This document shows positions 6,629-13,098 of a DNA stretch of 14,448 nucleotides, in pieces. Every line of letters begins with the position of its first letter. Position 1 is the first letter of the stretch. The stretch comes from Oscillospiraceae bacterium (lineage in GTDB: Bacteria > Bacillota_A > Clostridia > Oscillospirales > Oscillospiraceae): the NCBI GenBank assembly GCA_015068055.1, contig SVLG01000052.1, positions 1 through 14,448 of the forward strand, written 5' to 3'. Below the pieces are notes generated by a model. It was not told the DNA's origin and did no database searches. It worked only from the letters and a program-made list of their open reading frames with translations. Position numbers and translations under genes: made by a program.

Positions 6629-7168
6629 ATGCTCGGTGATAAGATCCGTGAAATTCGCAAGTCCGAAGGCCTGACGGCGGCCGCTCTGGCGGAGAAAACC
6701 GGCGTTTCGGAAAGTTATATATCCCAGCTGGAGCGGGGCCTTGCCGACCCCTCGGTGTCGCTGCTGCGGCGGCTGGCCTTTGCACTGCAGGTTTCGGTCA
6801 GCGCCTTTTTTGACGAGGAGGGGACAGAACCTATTGTGACGCGGCTTTCCCAGCGGGAGGTGAGCGCCGATGGGGAAGGAAAGGTATCCTTCTCGTGGAT
6901 TTCCCCGGCGGCGGAGGGCCTCCGTATGGAGATGGCCGAGGTTCGCTTTCCACCGGAGAGCAAAGTGACGGCTCCGGCCAATCCGCATTATACCTGTCTC
7001 TTTCTTACGGAAGGCAGCCTGAATATCTGCTATCAGGATACGGATGTGACGCTGCAAAGCGGCGACAGCATCTTCATCCCCGGTCAGACGGAATACCGTG
7101 TGCAAAACCCGGAGAAGAGCGCTGCGGCAGGCATAGTCTGCGTGGCGAAGGGAGGGGTAAACCCGTGA
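6629..7168 (+). CDS. XRE-family regulator with cupin domain (first of pair)
   Basis: 179 residues. An N-terminal Cro/C1-type helix-turn-helix (residues about 3-60; LTAAALAEKTGVSESYISQLERG) is followed by a C-terminal cupin-2 beta barrel (about 108-175; LFLTEGSLNICYQD, then GDSIFIPGQTEYRVQNP). This architecture is typical of regulators sensing small molecules for catabolic, polyamine or amino-acid genes. ATG 6629 is preferred because GAGGTGA (6614-6620) lies about 8 bases before it; the in-frame GTG at 6617 lies within that ribosome site. The gene is transcribed with a second XRE-cupin gene through a GTGA overlap. Likely targets are the flanking serine hydrolase and dipeptide epimerase, plus itself (inference). 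Confidence 0.92.
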   Translation: MLGDKIREIRKSEGLTAAALAEKTGVSESYISQLERGLADPSVSLLRRLAFALQVSVSAFFDEEGTEPIVTRLSQREVSADGEGKVSFSWISPAAEGLRMEMAEVRFPPESKVTAPANPHYTCLFLTEGSLNICYQDTDVTLQSGDSIFIPGQTEYRVQNPEKSAAAGIVCVAKGGVNP

Positions 7169-7728
7169 ACGGAACTGCCATTCGCCAGCTGCGGCTGGCC
7201 AGAGGAATGACGCTGCAGGAACTGGCTGCCCAGACCCAGACCACCGCCGGCTATCTTTCCCAGCTGGAGCGGGATCTGGTGGACCCGTCTCTCTCCACCC
7301 TGCGAAAAATCGCTCAGGCGCTGGATACGCCGCTCTTTTCCCTTGTGGAGTCTCAGGACGATGCGGCGCGGATCATCCGCCGCGATAAGCGGCAGAAGAT
7401 CACCTTTCCGGATGCCAACGTGACGCTGGAAATTCTGACACCCAAATACGAGACGGCACCCGGCGAGGTCTTTGTAATGACCTTTGCGCTGGGGGCGCGG
7501 AAGTGGAGCAACAACGAGCGGGTCTCCCACAACGTAGACGAGTGTTTCTATGCCCAGAAGGGAGAGCTGGAGGTGCTGGTGGGCCAGGCCACCTACTGTC
7601 TCCGCCAGGGGGACAGCATCTATATCCGCGCCAACACACCCCATAATATCTATAACCCCGGCAATGAGGAGGCGGTGGGTATCTCCGCCATGTCCAGCGG
7701 CTTCTTTGTCAGCACCGCAAAGCCTTAA
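7165..7728 (+). CDS. XRE-family regulator with cupin domain (second of pair)
   Basis: 187 residues with the same plan as its upstream neighbour: HTH at about 3-58 (MTLQELAAQTQTTAGYLSQLERD) and a cupin at about 115-180 (NVDECFYAQKGELEVLVGQ, GDSIYIRANTPHNIYNPG). The cupin has histidines (SHNVDE and TPHNIYN) where metal-binding cupins have them; the first regulator keeps fewer. GTG 7165 overlaps the upstream stop (GTGA), with GGGAGGGG (7150-7157) 7 bases before it. The two proteins resemble each other moderately, suggesting an old duplication and perhaps a heterodimer. The 3' end overlaps the convergent epimerase gene by 4 bases, with no terminator visible between them. Confidence 0.92.
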   Translation: MNGTAIRQLRLARGMTLQELAAQTQTTAGYLSQLERDLVDPSLSTLRKIAQALDTPLFSLVESQDDAARIIRRDKRQKITFPDANVTLEILTPKYETAPGEVFVMTFALGARKWSNNERVSHNVDECFYAQKGELEVLVGQATYCLRQGDSIYIRANTPHNIYNPGNEEAVGISAMSSGFFVSTAKP

Positions 7729-8786
7729 AAGTCCTCAATCTCTATGCCGAGGCCGGGCTTTTCGCTGAGGGTGCAGCGGCCGCCCACGCTCTCGAAGCCG
7801 CCGGTGACCTGACCGCCCTCGGCGAAGAAGGTCACGTCCAGGTCGATCTTCTGAATGTTGGGCACGGCGGCTGCCAGATGCATACCCGCTGCGTTTGCAA
7901 TGCGGCTCTCGCCCATGCAGCCGATCATGCAGAAGAGGCCTGCGGCCTCCGCCACGCTGTTGATCTTCAGCGCGGGGTAGATGCCGCCGCACTTCATCAG
8001 CTTGATGTTCATGGCATCCACGCAGGCTGTAAGCTTCAGGGCATCCATGGGACTGTGGCAGCTTTCATCGGCGGCAATGGGGATGGATACGGCATCGCGG
8101 ATGCGGCGCAGCCCGGTGAGATCCCAGTGGGCGATGGGCTGCTCGATGAGGTCAATGTCCAGCGCCTCCAGCTCTTTGGCGATGCGGATGCTGTCCTTGA
8201 CATTCCAGCCCTGATTGGCATCAATGCGGAGAATGATATCGCTGCCCACCTGTGCGCGGATGGCCTTCATGCGGGCAAGGTCGGTTTTGATGTCCTCGCC
8301 CAGCTTGACCTTGATCTCGGTGAAGCCCTTGTCCACCCATTCCTGCGCCTTGGCGGCCATGTTTTCAGGGCTGTCAATGCCAAGCGTGACATCTGTGACC
8401 AGTTCCGGCGAGCTTCCGCCCAGATAGCGCCACAGAGGCACGCCCATTTTCCTGGCGGCAATGTCGTAGCAGGCCATGTCGATGGCAGCTTTGACGGCGG
8501 TATTCCCCGCATAGGCCCCGTCCATGATCTGATGGATCCTTGCAATGGCCAGGGGGTCTTCGCCGATGAGCATCCGGCGGTATTCTTCACCGATGCTAAG
8601 AGCCGTGTCCAGATTGTCGCCGGTGACAAAGCCCATGGGGGCGGCCTCGCCGTAGCCCACAAGGCCCTCATCGGTTTCGATTTTCAGAACAAGCGTGTCG
8701 TAGCCGCGGATCACGGCAAAGGATATCTTGAACGGTTCGTTGAAGGTGAAGGTCATTTTGCGGAAGCGGATATCGGTAATTCGCAT
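7725..8786 (-). CDS. Dipeptide epimerase, enolase superfamily
   Basis: 353 residues, a full-length muconate-lactonising/AEE-type enzyme. It has the acid/base lysine in IKVKLG (Lys161), metal ligands Asp189 (RIDANQ), Glu215 (LIEQP) and Asp240 (ADES), the second lysine in NIKLMKCGG (Lys265 is the best match), and the DxD motif Asp315-Asp317 (KIDLDV) that binds the dipeptide ammonium group in dipeptide epimerases. It should invert the second residue of a dipeptide. Residue 24 is Ala, where I recall Bacillus subtilis L-Ala-D/L-Glu epimerase having a substrate-binding Arg, so the substrate may differ. The ATG follows AAAGGAGG. The nearby serine hydrolase could release or consume the D-residue. Confidence 0.93.
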   Translation of the reverse strand: MRITDIRFRKMTFTFNEPFKISFAVIRGYDTLVLKIETDEGLVGYGEAAPMGFVTGDNLDTALSIGEEYRRMLIGEDPLAIARIHQIMDGAYAGNTAVKAAIDMACYDIAARKMGVPLWRYLGGSSPELVTDVTLGIDSPENMAAKAQEWVDKGFTEIKVKLGEDIKTDLARMKAIRAQVGSDIILRIDANQGWNVKDSIRIAKELEALDIDLIEQPIAHWDLTGLRRIRDAVSIPIAADESCHSPMDALKLTACVDAMNIKLMKCGGIYPALKINSVAEAAGLFCMIGCMGESRIANAAGMHLAAAVPNIQKIDLDVTFFAEGGQVTGGFESVGGRCTLSEKPGLGIEIEDF

Positions 8787-8811
8787 TTGTATCCCTCCTT
8801 TGCTGGGAATA

Positions 8812-8840
8812 ATTATAAAATACAGTCTCAGGAAAATCAA
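8812..8840 (-). promoter_or_regulatory. Sigma-A promoter of the dipeptide epimerase
   Basis: On the minus strand TTGATT (8840-8835), a 17-bp spacer and a consensus TATAAT (8817-8812). The start point would be near 8805, giving a leader of about 20 bases. Confidence 0.85.
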
Positions 8841-8859
8841 TAATAATAAAAATTTTTAG

Positions 8860-8865
8860 TATAAT
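8860..8865 (+). promoter_or_regulatory. Probable -10 box for the methyltransferase gene
   Basis: TATAAT on the + strand, 31 bases before the ATG, within an A/T-rich stretch. The matching -35 region (TCAATA, 8837-8842) is weak and overlaps the -35 of the divergent epimerase promoter. Confidence 0.5.
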
Positions 8866-8896
8866 TACTTATTTGCGTCGGGAACGGAGGGGGAAT

Positions 8897-9955
8897 ATGA
8901 CCGGAAAAAAGCGGATCCTGTGTGCGCTGGAGCATAAAAAAGCAGACCGTCTGCCTGTTTTTGACGTGGTCAACAACCCGGAACTGTATGCAGAGCATCT
9001 GGGGCTGACGGTTACCGAATTCAGGGGAGGGGCGGCAGCGAAGCTGGCAAAGAAGCTCGGTATGGATGCGGTCATGGCCATCTCCCGGCCCTACACCTGC
9101 CTGATTCCGCCCAAAGCGGAGTTTGACGGGGAGAATACTTTTACGGACCGTTTCGGCATCCGAAATGTGGTTACCGAAAGCTCCTGGCCTCTGGCCAGTG
9201 CCGTCGGCCATCAAAGACTCAGCGAGGAGCTGCTGGCGGTCATCCGCAGGGCTGAAATCACCGATGAGGACGTGCGGGAGGTAAGAGAGGCGGTGGAGGA
9301 GGCCGGCGACGAAATCGCTGTATTCGGCGGTGTGCGGAGTGCCTTCGGCTTTCTCTTCATCCTTCTGGGTATGGAGAATATGACCGAGGGACTTTATGAG
9401 GAGCCGGAGCTTCTGCTGCAGGTCATAGAGGCTGCCGATGATTTCTGGACCCGGCTGGGGCTGAAGCTCATCGAGGCGGGCTGCACGGGACTCTATGTGG
9501 CAAACGACATGGGCATGAATGGCAGCACCATGATTGCCCCGCGTCAGCTCCGGGACTTCTTTTTCCCGTCCCTGCGGCGGCAGATTCAGACATGGAAGGC
9601 GGCCGGGGGCCGCATCCTCTTCCATTCCTGCGGTAATGTGGATGCCGTTCTGGAGGATCTGGCGGATATGGGCATTGATGCCATCAACAATATTCAGGTG
9701 CGGGCCGGTATGGATCTTGCTTCGGCAAAGGAGCGGCTTTGCGGCAGGGTAGCCATCGTGGGCAATGTGGATGCCACAGAGATTATGTGCAGCGGGGATC
9801 AGAGCCGTATCAAAGCGGCCATACAGAATGTAATTGATATTGCAGGCGGTGACGGCGGGCTGATCCTTGCCACGGACCATTCCTTCCATCAGGGGATACC
9901 CATGGAAAACGTGACGTATTTCATTGAAACGGCCCGGGAACTGGGGCGTTTCTGA
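8897..9955 (+). CDS. Uroporphyrinogen decarboxylase-family methyltransferase (MtaA/CmuA-like)
   Basis: 352 residues, a TIM-barrel protein of the UroD superfamily. The zinc motif of the methyltransferase branch is present: His243-x-Cys245 (LFHSCGN) plus a later cysteine, Cys298 (TEIMCSGD). True heme-pathway UroD lacks this motif, so the likely reaction is methyl transfer from a corrinoid protein to a thiol or other acceptor. No corrinoid protein or methylamine/methanol methyltransferase partner is in the window, so the substrate is open. The ATG follows GGAGGGGG; an in-frame TTG upstream at 8873 has no ribosome site. It is a single-gene unit, divergent from the epimerase and convergent with the flavin reductase. 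Confidence 0.88.
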   Translation: MTGKKRILCALEHKKADRLPVFDVVNNPELYAEHLGLTVTEFRGGAAAKLAKKLGMDAVMAISRPYTCLIPPKAEFDGENTFTDRFGIRNVVTESSWPLASAVGHQRLSEELLAVIRRAEITDEDVREVREAVEEAGDEIAVFGGVRSAFGFLFILLGMENMTEGLYEEPELLLQVIEAADDFWTRLGLKLIEAGCTGLYVANDMGMNGSTMIAPRQLRDFFFPSLRRQIQTWKAAGGRILFHSCGNVDAVLEDLADMGIDAINNIQVRAGMDLASAKERLCGRVAIVGNVDATEIMCSGDQSRIKAAIQNVIDIAGGDGGLILATDHSFHQGIPMENVTYFIETARELGRF

Positions 9956-10021
9956 GGAGCATTCCGCAGCGGCAGCGCGCCGGTTTTTCGGATGCAACAC
10001 CCCCAAACTTCCGGGCGGAAA

Positions 10022-10065
10022 AAATACCCCCTATGCAGGTCTGCTTTCCTGCATAGGGGGTATTT
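10022..10065. terminator. Long-stem terminator between convergent genes
   Basis: A perfect 18-bp stem, 10022-10039 with 10048-10065, with an 8-base loop. On the minus strand it is followed by a TTTTTT run, so it best ends the flavin reductase gene. On the + strand the T tract is broken (TATTTACATTT) but may still stop the methyltransferase transcript. Confidence 0.88.
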
Positions 10066-10111
10066 ACATTTGAAAAGGTATTCCGAACCTTTTGATCTAT
10101 GAATTTGGGTC

Positions 10112-11026
10112 TTACTTTTTGTTCTTTTCCTTGGCGCGCTTGTCGTTGATGATCTGCATCTCACGGGCAGTGATCAGCTCGCAGTTGTTCTCTCTGGCCC
10201 ATTCCACGCAGCCCTTCAGCACCAGCGGCAGGAAGACCCGGGGTACATTGAGAATCATCTCCAGAGCGTCGTCGGTGAACTTCACCCTGTCATCGGCCCG
10301 GTCGGCGGCGTAACGGACGGACTCCAGCGACTGCTTGCGGATGGGCAGCAGCTCGGCGCGCATACGGCTTTTGCGGTGAAACCAGAAGTTCTTGCTGTCC
10401 CGGTAGCCGTAGTCCACCGGCAGGGGAGGGAAGTCCTTTGCCCGGACGCCGTTGATGATGGCATCGGAGTACTTCTTCTTCATGAGGATCCTATCAACCT
10501 TCAGAATGAAGTGGGCGCCGAACTTGGAAGTGATGCCGTTAAAGTCATGGTAAGGGGGCTCGTAGCCGTTGAGATTGCCGGGCTGATCGTCCTGTGCATT
10601 GTCCAGCTCCCGCACCCAGGTGCATTCAATGACCTGAATGGCATCGCTGAGGACCATGGGGCGCTCGCCCTCGGCCTGACCCTTTTCCAGCTTAAAGTTG
10701 CAGTTAGGCATTTTGTCCTCGGGCTTGTCGCCGGGCCAGCTGAGCTTCACGCATTCCTTGAAGGTTTTGGGCTTGTCATCCACAAAGTTGATGGCACATT
10801 TGCCGCTGCGGAGGATGTTCTGGGCGGTGTTGGAGGAGTTGCGGCAGGAGAGGAGCATGGCGTAGTAATCCTTGCCGGCCACATAGTAGGGCTGCACCAG
10901 AGAGTAGGGGCCGAGGGTGGTGGAGCCGTCCTCGCAGAGAGTGGAGATCACCACGGTGGGCATGGGGAAAAACAGAGAGGTCTGGTAGAAGTTATCTACG
11001 ATACGCAGATTTTCAAAGCTGGACAT
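10112..11026 (-). CDS. Flavin reductase-like protein with C-terminal PCP-reductase-like domain
   Basis: 304 residues. Residues about 12-185 look like an FMN-binding split-barrel flavin reductase domain (PMPTVVISTLCEDG, LGPYSLVQPYYVAG, LLSCRNSSNTAQNI, GKCAINF). After a basic linker, residues about 250-298 (DDALEMILNVPRVFLP, CVEWARENN, ELITAREM) resemble the small PCP_red domain found at the end of light-independent protochlorophyllide reductase subunits and in some anaerobe redox proteins; this second assignment is tentative. The expected role is FMN-dependent electron or hydride transfer in the cytoplasm. ATG 11026 has GGAGGAG 8 bases upstream; a GTG at 11035 has no spacing. It is a single-gene unit with its own promoter and terminator. 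Confidence 0.83.
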   Translation of the reverse strand: MSSFENLRIVDNFYQTSLFFPMPTVVISTLCEDGSTTLGPYSLVQPYYVAGKDYYAMLLSCRNSSNTAQNILRSGKCAINFVDDKPKTFKECVKLSWPGDKPEDKMPNCNFKLEKGQAEGERPMVLSDAIQVIECTWVRELDNAQDDQPGNLNGYEPPYHDFNGITSKFGAHFILKVDRILMKKKYSDAIINGVRAKDFPPLPVDYGYRDSKNFWFHRKSRMRAELLPIRKQSLESVRYAADRADDRVKFTDDALEMILNVPRVFLPLVLKGCVEWARENNCELITAREMQIINDKRAKEKNKK

Positions 11027-11049
11027 ATTTATCACTCCTCCAATAAGTC

Positions 11050-11089
11050 AAAAGGTTTTGAATGCGTTCATATAAAAGTGTAACCTTTT
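11050..11089. repeat. Inverted repeat over the flavin reductase promoter
   Basis: AAAAGGTT (11050-11057) and AACCTTTT (11082-11089) are perfect complements with centres 32 bp apart, about three helical turns. One arm overlaps the -10/spacer region and the other lies just downstream of the expected start. It is a possible two-site operator. Confidence 0.4.
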
Positions 11090-11105
11090 TTGAGGGGAAA
11101 GTCAA
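11077..11105 (-). promoter_or_regulatory. Sigma-A-type promoter of the flavin reductase gene
   Basis: On the minus strand TTGACT (11105-11100), a 17-bp spacer and TACACT (11082-11077). The predicted start is near 11070, with a leader of about 44 bases. Confidence 0.65.
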
Positions 11106-11133
11106 GAATCCGCGATACTGCCTCTCCCATGGG

Positions 11134-11161
11134 AAAAACGGAGGGCTTTTGCCCTCCGTTT
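11134..11161 (-). terminator. Rho-independent terminator after hypA
   Basis: An 11-bp stem, AAACGGAGGGC (11136-11146) with GCCCTCCGTTT (11151-11161), has a 4-base loop and TTTTT after it on the minus strand. The stem overlaps the hypA stop codon. Confidence 0.88.
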
Positions 11162-11507
11162 ATTCTACCGCTATTTCTTTGATATTAAACTCGTTGCCCC
11201 GGAGGAGCCAGGTCTCGCCGCTGCCGCAGTAAGGGCAGGTGCGGCCATGGGGAACGGTTTCGTAGTCCTGACCGCAGCCGTCGCAGTGGGTGACGGCCAC
11301 AATGCGCTCAATGATCAGCTCGCAGTCCTGCAGTATGGCTTCGCCACGCTTACAGTTCCATTTCCACACGTCCAGCAGATACTCCGGGATCACCGTGGAA
11401 ACCTCGCCGATCTCCACAGTTACGCTGCGGATATGCTCTGCGCCGTTCTCCGCGGCGATTTTGCTGACGCTTTCGGCTATTTTGAAAACAACACCCAATT
11501 CGTGCAT
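11160..11507 (-). CDS. hypA: Hydrogenase nickel incorporation protein HypA
   Basis: 115 residues, the normal length for the family. It starts MHELG; His2 is the conserved nickel ligand. The zinc site is formed by Cys75/Cys78 (CDGC) and Cys91/Cys94 (CPYC), and the end GNEFNIKEIAVE is typical. HypA is a cytoplasmic metallochaperone that hands nickel to the [NiFe]-hydrogenase large subunit (or another nickel enzyme) together with HypB. It begins 4 bases after the hypB stop and has AAAGG upstream, so the two are co-transcribed. No hydrogenase structural gene or hypCDEF is visible in the window. Confidence 0.96.
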   Translation of the reverse strand: MHELGVVFKIAESVSKIAAENGAEHIRSVTVEIGEVSTVIPEYLLDVWKWNCKRGEAILQDCELIIERIVAVTHCDGCGQDYETVPHGRTCPYCGSGETWLLRGNEFNIKEIAVE

Positions 11508-11511
11508 ATGC

Positions 11512-12180
11512 TCAGCCTTTCCGGTTCCGGACCTGTGTCTTCAGCCAGTCTGCAAGCGCTGCCACACCCTCGCCGGTTTTGGCGGAAATGGGAAAGATTT
11601 TGATATCGGGGTTGCGTTTGCGGGCATACTGCTCCACCAGCTCCATGTCGAAGTCGAAGTAGGGGAGTACGTCGATTTTGTTGATGATCATGGCGTTGCA
11701 GCGCTGGAAGATCAGAGGGTATTTGAGGGGCTTGTCGTGGCCTTCGGGTACGGAAAGGATCATCACGTTCAGGGCAGCACCGGTGTCGAACTCCGCCGGG
11801 CAGACCAGGTTGCCCACGTTCTCCAGCACCACCAGATCCAGCTCCGCATCCCCCAGCTCACGGATGCCCTGCCTCGTCATGTCCGCATCCAGATGGCACA
11901 TACCGCCGGTGTGCAGCTGAATGACCTTCACGCCGGTGCGGGAGATGGTGTCGGCATCCACATCCGAGTCTATGTCCGCTTCCATGATGCCAATGCGGAC
12001 TTCCTCCCGCAGCGCCTCAATAAGCCGCGTCAGCGTGGTGGTCTTGCCGCTGCCCGGCGAGGACATGAGATTGATGAGATACGTTCCCCGTTCTTTCAGC
12101 TCCTGCCGGAGCTTTTCGGCGTCGGCGTCGTTATCGGCAAAGACGCTCTCTTTTACTTCGATGATGCGATATGTGTCCAT
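11512..12180 (-). CDS. hypB: Hydrogenase nickel incorporation GTPase HypB
   Basis: 222 residues of SIMIBI-class GTPase: P-loop SSPGSGKTTT (about 40-49), EADIDSDVDADTI switch region, NKID specificity motif (167-170) and ISAKTGEG. The metal site of the G domain is present as Cys95-His96 (GGMCHLDAD) and Cys127 (NLVCPAEFD). It lacks the N-terminal CxxCGC high-affinity nickel motif and the His-rich storage stretch found in some proteobacterial HypB proteins. It hydrolyses GTP to drive nickel transfer with HypA. AAAGGAGG precedes the ATG. Two 16-bp palindromes lie in the leader and promoter region, suggesting repressor control. Confidence 0.96.
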   Translation of the reverse strand: MDTYRIIEVKESVFADNDADAEKLRQELKERGTYLINLMSSPGSGKTTTLTRLIEALREEVRIGIMEADIDSDVDADTISRTGVKVIQLHTGGMCHLDADMTRQGIRELGDAELDLVVLENVGNLVCPAEFDTGAALNVMILSVPEGHDKPLKYPLIFQRCNAMIINKIDVLPYFDFDMELVEQYARKRNPDIKIFPISAKTGEGVAALADWLKTQVRNRKG

Positions 12181-12207
12181 GAATCAGCCTCCTTTGCGGC
12201 ACCTATG

Positions 12208-12223
12208 AAAACTGCGCAGTTTT
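12208..12223. promoter_or_regulatory. 16-bp perfect palindrome in hypB leader (operator candidate 1)
   Basis: AAAACTGCGCAGTTTT, a perfect palindrome lying in the expected transcribed leader, about 28 bases before the hypB start. A near copy begins 23 bp away. Confidence 0.6.
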
Positions 12224-12230
12224 CCCAAGA

Positions 12231-12246
12231 AAAACTACGCACTTTT
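12231..12246. promoter_or_regulatory. Second, imperfect copy of the palindrome (operator candidate 2)
   Basis: AAAACTACGCACTTTT matches the first copy at 14 of 16 positions and lies at the expected hypB transcription start, just downstream of the -10 box. Binding here would block initiation. Confidence 0.55.
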
Positions 12247-12251
12247 ACTAC

Positions 12252-12257
12252 ATTATA
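12252..12257 (-). promoter_or_regulatory. -10 box of the hypBA promoter
   Basis: TATAAT on the minus strand, 72 bases before the hypB start codon. No good -35 hexamer lies 16-18 bases upstream (CGTCTT at 17), so an activator or weak basal use is possible. Confidence 0.65.
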
Positions 12258-12336
12258 CTGGATTTTTCCCGCTCAAGACGATACACTTTGCGCTATTTGT
12301 ATTGTTCTGATATAAATACACAAAAATGTATAGCAG

Positions 12337-12366
12337 CACCCCGGCGCGCATCCACGTGCCAGGGTG
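12337..12366 (-). terminator. Possible weak terminator after the TetR gene
   Basis: A 9-bp stem with one G-T pair (12358-12366 with 12337-12345) and a 12-base loop; a T run follows on the minus strand only after about 9 bases. It is weak, so some read-through into hypBA is possible. Confidence 0.35.
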
Positions 12367-12373
12367 TGATGGT

Positions 12374-12919
12374 TTATTTATAGAGCCAGGTGTCCCGGAG
12401 ACACTCGGGCATAGCGTTGTAGAAGAGGGAGGCCATGTCCGCGCCGCTGATCTGTTCCGGGTCGCGGAGCCAGTCCTCAATGCAGTCCACGCAGCCGTGG
12501 CAGTAATGGGCGATCATGTAGTGTTCGCTGGGACTCAGTTCGGCCAGACCCTTGCTGCCCATGTAGCATTCCCGTACCACGCCGTAGGAATACTCAAAGA
12601 GAAAAGGGGAGTGGGCATTCTGACCGGAGGTTTTGAAGGCCCGGCGGAAATAGTCTTTATCCCGCTCAATTTCCATGAACATATAGTACAGAAACTCCTG
12701 CCAGCTGCTGCATTTCCGCCAGCCGATAAGCCGCTGGGCAACGGCCATGGAGTTGTAGTTCATGAGATCGTATTTGTCCCGGAAGTGCCGATAAAAGGTG
12801 GCCCGGGAGACCCCGCTGTGATTGATGATCTTTTCCACGGTGAGTTTTTCAAAGGGAACGGTGGCGCTGAGTTCGTAGAAGGACTCCCAGATGTGCTGCT
12901 TGGTGAGATTCTGTTTCAT
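12374..12919 (-). CDS. TetR/AcrR-family transcriptional regulator
   Basis: 181 residues. The N-terminal TetR DNA-binding domain is clear: FEKLTVEKIINHSGVSRATFYRHFRDKYDL (about 23-52), with the recognition helix in VSRATFYRHF. The C-terminal part (about 75-175) is helical with a CHGCVDC segment near 144-150, of the DhaS-like TetR C-terminal type common in Firmicutes. The AGGAGG ribosome site is 6-7 bases from the ATG. Its own promoter carries a palindrome in the spacer, which fits autorepression. The ligand is unknown. It is upstream of hypBA on the same strand and could act on the palindromes there or on a gene elsewhere. Confidence 0.93.
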   Translation of the reverse strand: MKQNLTKQHIWESFYELSATVPFEKLTVEKIINHSGVSRATFYRHFRDKYDLMNYNSMAVAQRLIGWRKCSSWQEFLYYMFMEIERDKDYFRRAFKTSGQNAHSPFLFEYSYGVVRECYMGSKGLAELSPSEHYMIAHYCHGCVDCIEDWLRDPEQISGADMASLFYNAMPECLRDTWLYK

Positions 12920-12942
12920 ACGGCCCCTCCTTCCATTTCTTT

Positions 12943-12971
12943 AATATAGCACCCCCAACGGGGGATTACAA
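12943..12971 (-). promoter_or_regulatory. Promoter of the TetR gene with spacer operator
   Basis: On the minus strand TTGTAA (12971-12966), a 17-bp spacer and TATATT (12948-12943). The spacer contains the perfect inverted repeat CCCCC-AAC-GGGGG (12952-12964, + strand), placed between -35 and -10 where a bound repressor would exclude polymerase. Confidence 0.75.
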
Positions 12972-13028
12972 GAAAAACGCCGGGAGGCTATTGTTTGTTC
13001 CGGCATGGGTCGCAAAATATCCCGCTAA

Positions 13029-13069
13029 GTGATGTCATCACTGAATATACTGCCAAACCCTGTTAAGAT
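13029..13069 (+). promoter_or_regulatory. CRP/FNR-type activator site plus -10 (copy 2 of 4)
   Basis: GTGATGTCATCAC (13029-13041) is followed by TGAA, and TAAGAT (13064-13069) comes 22 bases after the palindrome. No -35 box is present. The start point would be near 13076. This -10 is the weakest of the four, which fits dependence on the activator. Confidence 0.75.
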
Positions 13070-13098
13070 GCAGCCATAGAAATCCAAAACATGATCGA

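Noticed and set aside
7878..8843. Open frame of 321 codons on the + strand
   Set aside because: Antisense shadow of the dipeptide epimerase; low-complexity composition, no ribosome site.
8837..10006. Open frame of 389 codons on the - strand
   Set aside because: Antisense shadow of the UroD-family methyltransferase, whose zinc motif and ribosome site support the + strand gene.
12326..12949. Open frame of 207 codons on the + strand
   Set aside because: Antisense to the TetR regulator, which has a clear HTH, promoter and ribosome site.
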